64,000 nucleotides of DNA from Variovorax paradoxus (GTDB taxonomy: Bacteria; Pseudomonadota; Gammaproteobacteria; Burkholderiales; Burkholderiaceae_C), in the NCBI RefSeq assembly GCF_024734665.1, contig NZ_CP102931.1, positions 1,052,001 to 1,116,000 of the forward strand, given 5' to 3'. A model generated the notes under the pieces. It made no database searches. It was not told the DNA's origin and saw only the letters and a list, made by a program, of their open reading frames with translations. Below, one piece after another: positions 58,053 through 64,000 of this stretch (the first letter of the stretch is position 1; each line of letters opens with the position of its first letter). A program made the position numbers and the translations under genes.

Positions 58053-58688
58053 ATGACGCATGCCATCGAACTCGCCGCCTACATCGCCGGATTCACCAAA
58101 TCACCCCTGGCGCCATGGGCTGCCTCGCTGCCCTGGGAACTGCCGCCGCGCGCCCCTGAAATCGTGCGCCGGTTGCTGGCCGGGCTGCCCGCCGGCGACT
58201 ATGCCGTCGAGGGCGAAGTCGCCGTTCACCGCAGCGCCCGGGTCGAGCCGGGCGCGGTGCTCAAGGGCCCGCTGATTCTCGGGGCGGACTGTTTCGTGGC
58301 CGCCGGCGCCTACCTGCGGGGCGGCAACTGGGTCGACGCCCGCTGCACCATCGGGCCGGGCACCGAGCTGAAATCGTCCTTCGTCTTCGCGGGCACGGCG
58401 CTCGCGCACTTCAACTTCGTCGGCGACTCGGTGCTGGGCGCGGGCGTCAACATGGAAGCCGGCAGCATCATCTGCAACCACCGTAACGAGCGTGCCGACA
58501 AGCAGATCCTCGTGCGAAGCGGCAAGGGCGGCTCGCTGCAGGGCACGGGCTGCGACAAGTTCGGTGCGCTCGTCGGCGATGGGGCGCGCATCGGCGCCAA
58601 TGCGGTGATCGCGCCCGGTGCCCTGCTTGTGCCGGGCCGCGTCGTGGACCGCATGACGCTGGTGGACGAGGAATTGCCCGGCCGATAA
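58053..58688 (+). CDS. left-handed beta-helix acyltransferase-like protein (LpxA/GlmU-C type)
   Basis: A 211-residue protein with hexapeptide-repeat character ([39 protein letters not shown]) and a GlmU-like segment ([20 protein letters not shown]). The N-terminal 60 residues are helical. It may acetylate or acylate a nucleotide sugar; it lacks a pyrophosphorylase domain. The start is uncertain: the ATG at 58053 has a weak Shine-Dalgarno, and GTG at 58011 or 58029 is also in frame. Confidence 0.8.
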   Translation: MTHAIELAAYIAGFTKSPLAPWAASLPWELPPRAPEIVRRLLAGLPAGDYAVEGEVAVHRSARVEPGAVLKGPLILGADCFVAAGAYLRGGNWVDARCTIGPGTELKSSFVFAGTALAHFNFVGDSVLGAGVNMEAGSIICNHRNERADKQILVRSGKGGSLQGTGCDKFGALVGDGARIGANAVIAPGALLVPGRVVDRMTLVDEELPGR

Positions 58689-58720
58689 AGTCGAGGCGAC
58701 AAACAGGGAGGAAGAAGACT

Positions 58721-59143
58721 ATGTCTGACGATCGCTTTGCCCCACCGACAGCGGAAGTGCTGATGCCTGTCGTCGCGCCGCAAGTGCCAGATGCCATACG
58801 CAAGAAGATCCGTCTTGCCTGGGGCGCCGGCCTGGTTTCGGCGGCGGTGACGCTCATCTTCGTTCTGATCGCGGTTTCGGGGACGAGCCTGCTCGGCTTC
58901 GGTCTCGCGCAACTGCTGGACGTCGCGGTGATCCTGGGGCTGTCCTTCGGGATCTACAGGAAGAGCCGTGTTTGCGCGGTACTGATGCTGCTCTACTTCA
59001 TCTATTCCAAGTTCCTGATGATGCGCATCGGCGGTATCAGCGGTGGCAACGTGTTCACTTCGCTGCTCTTCCTCTATTTCTACGTACAGGGCGTCATCGG
59101 CACCTTCGCGTACCACAAACACCTCAAGCAGAAGGTGCCTTGA
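58721..59143 (+). CDS. unknown small membrane protein
   Basis: A 140-residue protein with a hydrophilic N-terminus (about 1-30) and about four hydrophobic segments (GLVSAAVTLIFVLIAVSG, LAQLLDVAVILGLSFGI, CAVLMLLYFIYSKFL, FTSLLFLYFYVQGVIGTF). GGGAGGAAG is a strong Shine-Dalgarno. It lies 32 bases after the beta-helix gene. I do not recognise a family; topology alone suggests a small integral membrane protein. Confidence 0.8.
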   Translation: MSDDRFAPPTAEVLMPVVAPQVPDAIRKKIRLAWGAGLVSAAVTLIFVLIAVSGTSLLGFGLAQLLDVAVILGLSFGIYRKSRVCAVLMLLYFIYSKFLMMRIGGISGGNVFTSLLFLYFYVQGVIGTFAYHKHLKQKVP

Positions 59144-59217
59144 GCGTGGGGTCACTCGGTGCTGTCTCGGGCGCGACGTATGCTCCAGCCCCCGATACAG
59201 AAAGCGAGACGCAGCCG

Positions 59218-60252
59218 ATGACCACCCCCTCCATTCCCGTAACCCTGATCCCTGGCGACGGCATCGGCCCCGAAATCGTCGACGCCACGCTGGCTGCGCT
59301 CGATGCGCTGAAGGCTCCTTTCACCTGGGACACGCAGATCGCTGGCCTGGGCGGCGTCAAGGCATCGGGCGATCCGCTGCCGCAAGCCACGCTCGACAGC
59401 ATCCGCCGCACCCGCCTGGCCCTGAAGGGCCCGCTCGAAACTCCTTCGGGCGGCGGCTACCGCTCGTCGAACGTGCGGCTGCGCGAGGAATTCCAGCTGT
59501 ACGCCAACCTGCGCCCCGCGCGCACCATCATTCCCGGCGGCCGCTTCGACAAGATCGACCTTGTGGTCGTGCGCGAGAACCTCGAGGGCCTCTACATCGG
59601 CCACGAGCACTACGTGCCCATCGACGGCGACCCGCACGCCGTGGCCATGGCCACCGGCATCAACACCCGCCAGGGCAGCCGCCGCCTGCTCGAATACGCC
59701 TTCGAGACGGCAGTGGCCACGGGCCGCAAGAAGGTCACGATCGTGCACAAGGCCAACATCATGAAGGCGCTCACGGGCATCTTCCTGGAAACCGGCCTGG
59801 ACCTCTACGAGAAGAAGTACAAGGGCAAGTTCGAGCTCGACACGGTCATCATCGACGCCTGCGCGATGAAGCTGGTGCTCAACCCCTGGCAGTTCGACAT
59901 GCTGGTCACCACCAACCTGTTCGGCGACATCCTGTCCGACCTCGTGGCGGGCCTGGTCGGCGGCCTTGGCATGGCGCCCGGCGCCAACATCGGCGCCGAC
60001 GCCGCGATCTTCGAGGCGGTGCACGGCTCCGCGCCCGACATCGCCGGCAAGGGCATCGCCAACCCCACCGCGCTGCTGCTGGCCGCCGCGCTGATGCTCG
60101 ACCACGTCAAGCTGCCCGAACTGGCCACGCGCCTGCGCACGGCCATCGACGAGACGCTGAACATCGACAAGGTGCGCACGGGCGACCTCGGCGGCACGGC
60201 GGGCACGGCGGCGTTCACGAAGGCGCTGGTCGGCCGCATCAACGGCGGTTGA
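59218..60252 (+). CDS. NAD-type isocitrate/isopropylmalate dehydrogenase family enzyme
   Basis: A 344-residue beta-decarboxylating dehydrogenase. TPSGGGYRSSNVRLREEF is the isocitrate-type substrate loop with the paired Ser. VHKANIMKALTGIF and TTNLFGDILSDLVAGLVG complete the active site. The length and lack of an NADP-specific loop fit the NAD-dependent (eukaryotic IDH3-like) group rather than the common E. coli Icd (416 aa). The start at 59218 gives MTTPSIPVTLIPGDGIG. It could also act on a related acid such as homoisocitrate. Confidence 0.88.
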   Translation: MTTPSIPVTLIPGDGIGPEIVDATLAALDALKAPFTWDTQIAGLGGVKASGDPLPQATLDSIRRTRLALKGPLETPSGGGYRSSNVRLREEFQLYANLRPARTIIPGGRFDKIDLVVVRENLEGLYIGHEHYVPIDGDPHAVAMATGINTRQGSRRLLEYAFETAVATGRKKVTIVHKANIMKALTGIFLETGLDLYEKKYKGKFELDTVIIDACAMKLVLNPWQFDMLVTTNLFGDILSDLVAGLVGGLGMAPGANIGADAAIFEAVHGSAPDIAGKGIANPTALLLAAALMLDHVKLPELATRLRTAIDETLNIDKVRTGDLGGTAGTAAFTKALVGRINGG

Positions 60253-60277
60253 CCGGAGCGGGGCTCGCGGGCGCTGC

Positions 60278-60976
60278 ATGAGAAGGCTTCTGCTGCTCCT
60301 GGGGGCTCTGCTGTTCGCAGGCTTCGCGGTGGCCGACCCGCGCTTCACCGTGGTGAAGGTCGACCTGCGTACCGAGCGGCTCGAGCTGTTCCTGCGTGAC
60401 GACGCGGGTGTCCCGTTCAAACGTTTCGACCGCCTCGATGCTTGGCTGAAGGAGCGTCATCGCCAACTGGGCTTCGCGGTGAACGCCGGCATGTATCACG
60501 AGGACTTTTCCCCGGTCGGTCTGCTGGTGCGCAATGGCCGCGAAGAGGCGCCGCTCAACCTGGCCGACGGTGCCGGCAATTTCTTCCTCAAGCCCAACGG
60601 CGTGTTCCTCGTGTCGGACACGGGGCCCCGGGTGGTCGAGTCGTCGGAATACCCGGCGCTGTCGAAGGGCGTGCGCCTCGCGACGCAGTCGGGCCCGCTG
60701 CTGCTGCGCCGCGGCGTTGTGCACCCCGCTTTCATTCCCCATTCCGATTCGCGCAAGATCCGCAACGGCGTTGGCGTGATCGGTCACACGGCGATCTTCG
60801 TCATCAGCGAGACGCCGGTGAATTTCTACGAGTTCGCGCTCTACTTCCGCGATGTGCTCCACTGCCGTGACGCGCTGTATCTCGACGGCACGGTTTCGGC
60901 ACTGCATTCGACGGCGCTGCACAGAAGCGACTTCGTGCGGGAGCTGGGGCCTATCCTTGGCGTCGCGTCGCCCTGA
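60278..60976 (+). CDS. phosphodiester glycosidase (NAGPA/DUF2233) family protein
   Basis: A 232-residue secreted protein; residues 1-19 are a signal peptide (ending AVA). Conserved family segments are FAVNAGMYHEDFSPVGLLV, ATQSGPLLLRRG and DALYLDGTVSALHST, the last two holding active-site Asp/Gly positions of the family. Members cleave N-acetylglucosamine-1-phosphodiesters or related envelope glycans. It lies 25 bases after the IDH-type gene. Confidence 0.88.
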   Translation: MRRLLLLLGALLFAGFAVADPRFTVVKVDLRTERLELFLRDDAGVPFKRFDRLDAWLKERHRQLGFAVNAGMYHEDFSPVGLLVRNGREEAPLNLADGAGNFFLKPNGVFLVSDTGPRVVESSEYPALSKGVRLATQSGPLLLRRGVVHPAFIPHSDSRKIRNGVGVIGHTAIFVISETPVNFYEFALYFRDVLHCRDALYLDGTVSALHSTALHRSDFVRELGPILGVASP

Positions 60977-61023
60977 GTGCGGCGCCTGCCTGCCTTCTGC
61001 GTTTCATCATCGATCCCCGAGCC

Positions 61024-61701
61024 ATGTCCACCACACCGCTGCCTGTTCTGTCCCTTCTCGAAACCCGTGTCCTCGGCGTGCTGGCCGAAAAGCAGCGCAC
61101 TGTGCCCGACAGCTATCCGCTCACGCTCAATTCGCTGGTGTCGGGCTGCAACCAGAAGACCAGCCGCAACCCCGTGCTCGAACTCGCCGAGTCGCAGGTG
61201 CAGGCCGGCATCGACAGCCTGAAGGGCTACAGCCTCGTCGCCGAAACCAGCGGCGGGCGCGCCTTTCGCTACGAGCACAACATCGATCGCGTGCTGCGCA
61301 TCCCGTCGCAGTCGGTCATCCTGCTCACCGTGCTGATGCTGCGCGGGCCGCAGACGGCGGGCGAACTGCGCATCGCCTGCGACCGCATGCACAACTTCGC
61401 CGACATCTCGTCGGTCGAAGGCTTTTTGAATGAACTCGCTGAACGGCCGGCGGGTGCGCTGGTGGTGAAGCTGGCGCGCCTGCCCGGCGCGCGAGAGAGC
61501 CGCTGGGCGCATCTGCTGAGCGGTGCGCCGGCGGAAGAGGTGGCTGGGCCGTCCGATGTGCCTTATGCCGCGCACGACGTGTCGCTGGGCGAGGTCGCGG
61601 CGCTGAAGGCCAATGTGGTGCGGCTAGAAGCCGAAGTGGCGTCGTTGAAGGCGTTGCTGGGACGGGTGTGTTCGGAGCTGGGAATTTCCGAAGAGGGTTG
61701 A
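61024..61701 (+). CDS. YceH family (DUF480) protein
   Basis: A 225-residue protein with two winged-helix repeats. It has the YceH opening VLSLLETRVLGVLAEKQRTV and SYPLTLNSLVSGCNQKTSRN. A C-terminal coiled segment (LKANVVRLEAEVASLKALLG) is likely for dimerisation. The fold suggests DNA binding but no function is established. No operon partner is evident; the next gene starts 87 bases on. Confidence 0.93.
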   Translation: MSTTPLPVLSLLETRVLGVLAEKQRTVPDSYPLTLNSLVSGCNQKTSRNPVLELAESQVQAGIDSLKGYSLVAETSGGRAFRYEHNIDRVLRIPSQSVILLTVLMLRGPQTAGELRIACDRMHNFADISSVEGFLNELAERPAGALVVKLARLPGARESRWAHLLSGAPAEEVAGPSDVPYAAHDVSLGEVAALKANVVRLEAEVASLKALLGRVCSELGISEEG

Positions 61702-61788
61702 TCGCACCACTTCACGCGGGCTTCACGCGGCCCGCACATTCGGTGTCTAACTTCGGCCCCCATTGCACACATCAATGGAGCACCGGCC

Positions 61789-62292
61789 ATGGACAACGGA
61801 CCCATCGGACACACCGCAGCGTGGCGCGACCACATGCCCTTCGACGACATCACCCGGCGCGCACTCGCGTGTCTTGCCCTCCTGGCGGGCATTGCGAGCC
61901 TCTACGCGTTTTTCTGGTGGGCCGCGTCAGCCACCGGCTTCTTCTTTTTCGAGGGCTATCGCCATACCTGGGAGGGCCTGGGCACGGCACTCGCGTTCCG
62001 GGACATGGACACGGCGTATTACCTGCTGAGCTGGGTCTTTTCTGTGTTCGGCGGGCTGTTCGGCTGGGCCGCGCTGATTGGGTTTGCCGCAACGCACCGG
62101 CGCGGTTGGGATGCGGTCTCGCGCTGGATCAAGATCGGCTGTGCGGTCGGCGCGGCGGCTGGGCTGGCGTTCGAGCCCGGCCGGCTGCTGGCGCTGGGCC
62201 CCATCGTCTGCGTGATGGCGCTGCTGTTGCGGTCGATGCTGATGCCGGCAAGGGCCGCGATCAGCCCGAGGCAACAGGCACATCAAGGCTGA
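61789..62292 (+). CDS. unknown membrane protein
   Basis: A 167-residue protein with about four hydrophobic segments (RALACLALLAGIASLYAFFW, YYLLSWVFSVFGGLFGWAAL, GCAVGAAAGLAF, ALGPIVCVMALLLRSML). I recognise no family. The 3' end overlaps the convergent Lrp-type gene by 32 bases. Coding reality rests on length, hydrophobic pattern and codon use; the start could be another nearby codon. Confidence 0.68.
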   Translation: MDNGPIGHTAAWRDHMPFDDITRRALACLALLAGIASLYAFFWWAASATGFFFFEGYRHTWEGLGTALAFRDMDTAYYLLSWVFSVFGGLFGWAALIGFAATHRRGWDAVSRWIKIGCAVGAAAGLAFEPGRLLALGPIVCVMALLLRSMLMPARAAISPRQQAHQG

Positions 62293-62731
62293 GCTTCACG
62301 GCGTCCATCGTGACCAGCGTGCGAAATCGCTTCACGTTGTTGCTCTGGAAGAAAAGCTGCCGCGTCAGTGCCGTGTATTGCGCCATGTCGCGCACCACGA
62401 AGACGAGGATGAAGTCCCACTCGCCCGTCACGTAGTAGCACTGCTGCACCTGCGGGCAGTCCCTGAAGCTTTGCTTCATTGCATCGAGCAACTCGATCTG
62501 CTCGCTCTCAGTTTCCACCTCCGCCACGATGGTCAGCGGGTGGCCCAGCGCGGCGGGTGACAGCACCGCGCCGTAGTGCTGGATCACGCCCTCGTCGCGC
62601 ATGCGCTTGAGCCGCCGGTTGACGGCCGCGGTCGACAGGTGCACGCGCTCGCCCAGTTCGCTCTGCGGCATGCGGCTGTCCGCCTGGATCAGCTCCAGCA
62701 GGCGAAGGTCGAGGGTGTCGAGTGGCGTCAT
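62261..62731 (-). CDS. Lrp/AsnC family transcriptional regulator
   Basis: A 156-residue regulator: N-terminal helix-turn-helix (about 6-62, LDLRLLELIQADSRMPQSEL, LSTAAVNRRLKRMRDEG) and a RAM domain (about 75-150, YYVTGEWDFILVFVVRDM). The start at 62731 is the usual MTPLDTLDLRLL; the frame runs further upstream, but that part overlaps the operator region. It is divergent from an M20 amidohydrolase gene, a plausible target. It is a different paralogue from the regulator at 2944-3414. Confidence 0.94.
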   Translation of the reverse strand: MTPLDTLDLRLLELIQADSRMPQSELGERVHLSTAAVNRRLKRMRDEGVIQHYGAVLSPAALGHPLTIVAEVETESEQIELLDAMKQSFRDCPQVQQCYYVTGEWDFILVFVVRDMAQYTALTRQLFFQSNNVKRFRTLVTMDAVKLSLDVPVASG

Positions 62732-62743
62732 GAAGTGGGAAGT

Positions 62744-62784
62744 GACGCAAAAACGTTGCGTCGAAGGCGTCAATTTTGCGCGCC
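62744..62784. promoter_or_regulatory. palindromic operator candidates between the Lrp-type gene and the amidohydrolase
   Basis: GACGCAA-AAACG-TTGCGTC (62744-62762) is a perfect 7-bp inverted repeat. A related block GGCGTCAATTTTGCGCGCC (62766-62784) follows on the next helical turn. Both lie in the 84-base divergent region and fit tandem Lrp-type sites. Role inferred from position. Confidence 0.6.
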
Positions 62785-62815
62785 CATACCGCCGCATTGT
62801 CAATAGCATCTCGCC

Positions 62816-64000
62816 ATGAACCTCGCCGATGCACCCCTGCGCGAAACGCTCACCGGCTGGCGGCGGCAACTGCACGCCATTCCCGAAACCGGCTTCGAGG
62901 AAGCGAAAACCTCGGCCTTCGTCACCCGGGTGCTGAAGGCGTTGGGCCTCGATGTGCACACCGGCATCGGCGGCACTGGCCTCGTGGCCAACCTGAAGGT
63001 GGGCAGCGGCAAGGGTGTGATCGGCCTGCGCGCCGAGATGGACGCGCTCAACATCACCGAGCTGCCCGCCGACCGCGCCTACGCATCCGGCACACCCGGC
63101 AAGATGCACGCCTGCGGCCACGACGGCCATATGTCGATCATCCTCGGCGCGGCGCAACTGCTGCGCGAGCGGCAGGATTTCGACGGCACCGTGCGCTTCA
63201 TCTTCCAGCCGGCAGAGGAACACGGCCGCGGCGCGAAGGCGATGATGGACGACGGCCTGTTCGAGCGCTTTCCGGTCGACGAGATCTACGGCCTGCACAA
63301 CATGCCCGGCATGCGCGCCGGCACCATTGCCACGCGCGTGGGCGGCCTCATGGCGAGCGAAGACAACTTCGTGATCCATGTGAAGGGCCGCGGCACGCAT
63401 GCAGCGCGGCCGCACATGGGCATCGACCCGATCGTCATCGGCGCGCAGATCGTGCTGGCTCTGCAGAGCATTGTTTCGCGCACGCTCGACCCGGGCGCAC
63501 AGGCGGTGGTCTCGTGCACCGAGTTCATCACCGATGGCATCCGCAACGCGATTCCGTCAAACGTGGTGATCAAGGGCGACACGCGCAGCTACGACCCGGC
63601 GGTGCAGCAGATGCTGGCCAAGCGCATGCGCGAGATCAGCGAGGGCATCTGCCGCATGCATGGTGCCGAATGCGAATTCAGCTACACGCACGAGTTCGCG
63701 CCCACCGTGAACTGGGCCGAATGCGTGCCAACGGCGGTTGCCGCCGCCACGGCCATCGTGGGCGCCGGGAACGTCGATGCCAACGTGGCGCCGATGATGA
63801 TTTCGGAAGACTTCGGTGCGTTCCTGAAGGCCGTGCCCGGCGCCTTCGTGTTCCTGGGCAACGGCGCCGAAGGCGAGCCGGGCGGCACGCCGCTGCACAA
63901 CGGCAACTACGACTTCAACGACGAGGTGCTCGCGACGGGCGCCCGCTATTTCGCGGAGATCGTCCGCCTGCGCCTTCCCCGGCACAACGAAACAAGAGAC
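62816..64000 (+). CDS. M20 family amidohydrolase (hippurate hydrolase-like), 3' end cut by the window
   Basis: 395 codons are open to the last base with no stop, close to the usual family length of about 390-400. It has metal-site motifs ACGHDGHMSIILGAA and QPAEEHGRGAKAMMDDG, the dimerisation domain with HAARPHMG, and the C-terminal ISEDFGAFLK and GGTPLHNGNYDFND. Such enzymes remove acyl groups from N-acyl amino acids or hippurate, or act on indole-acetyl conjugates. The divergent Lrp-type regulator suits an amino acid derivative as substrate (inference). Confidence 0.94.
   Translation, partial: MNLADAPLRETLTGWRRQLHAIPETGFEEAKTSAFVTRVLKALGLDVHTGIGGTGLVANLKVGSGKGVIGLRAEMDALNITELPADRAYASGTPGKMHACGHDGHMSIILGAAQLLRERQDFDGTVRFIFQPAEEHGRGAKAMMDDGLFERFPVDEIYGLHNMPGMRAGTIATRVGGLMASEDNFVIHVKGRGTHAARPHMGIDPIVIGAQIVLALQSIVSRTLDPGAQAVVSCTEFITDGIRNAIPSNVVIKGDTRSYDPAVQQMLAKRMREISEGICRMHGAECEFSYTHEFAPTVNWAECVPTAVAAATAIVGAGNVDANVAPMMISEDFGAFLKAVPGAFVFLGNGAEGEPGGTPLHNGNYDFNDEVLATGARYFAEIVRLRLPRHNETRD

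Overview
The window is high-GC, densely coded DNA of a free-living betaproteobacterium. Gene content and order (gpmA / rhodanese-grxC-secB-gpsA, fmdB-DUF502-aspS-nudB, ubiE-Tim44-like-ubiJ-ubiB, DUF3460-scpA, a DUF3683 flavin/Fe-S fusion) fit the Comamonadaceae, most like Variovorax. That assignment is inference from gene content; no rRNA marker is present. I found no tRNA, rRNA, CRISPR array, prophage or insertion sequence, and no gene-free stretch above 300 bases.

Layout. 1-3.4 kb: an amino-acid-type ABC transporter (COG2984/4120/1101 families) on the minus strand, divergent from an Lrp/AsnC regulator, with palindromic TGCA boxes between them. 3.4-11 kb: a large MscS-type channel and a complete ugpBAEC-ugpQ glycerol-3-phosphate uptake locus, with a terminator-like hairpin between ugpB and ugpA and a dispersed repeat between ugpE and ugpC. 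11-17.3 kb: serA, then a 1292-residue FAD / 4Fe-4S / CCG fusion oxidoreductase overlapping HIT and DUF971 genes. 17.4-23 kb: ubiquinone genes ubiE, ubiJ and ubiB with a Tim44-like gene inserted, plus a sodium:solute symporter and a second copy of the repeat. 23-30.1 kb: fmdB, DUF502, aspS, nudB, an EEP-family phosphatase or nuclease, folE, a BLUF photoreceptor, an EamA exporter and a DUF429 protein.

30.2-36 kb looks like an envelope and stress island. CsbD and a BON lipoprotein converge, through a bidirectional terminator, on a five-gene minus-strand run (DUF1328, DUF883, YqjE-like, unknown, ferritin-like). Next come a CHASE3 histidine kinase, a divergent NarL-type regulator and a stand-alone receiver. 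36-45.8 kb holds housekeeping genes: AsmA, moeB, a CtpA protease, gpmA, rhodanese, grxC, secB, gpsA, nadC, nadA. 45.9-51.5 kb is a minus-strand run of cofactor genes: queD, queE, panC, panB, nadB, scpA, DUF3460. The rest carries an OmlA lipoprotein, a SulP transporter, a HypX/HoxX-type protein, metG, several small or unknown genes, an isocitrate dehydrogenase homologue, and a second Lrp-type regulator divergent from a truncated M20 amidohydrolase.

How the parts connect: nadA, nadB and nadC together cover aspartate to nicotinate mononucleotide. folE and nudB cover two early folate steps, and folE also supplies the substrate of the queuosine branch (queD, queE). The points most worth a second look are the HypX homologue with no hydrogenase gene nearby, a QueD homologue whose usual catalytic Cys position is Ser, the BLUF gene 3 bases after folE, the Tim44-like gene inside the ubi cluster, and the stress island with its three-gene signalling set. 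I saw no wholly new defence or mobile system.
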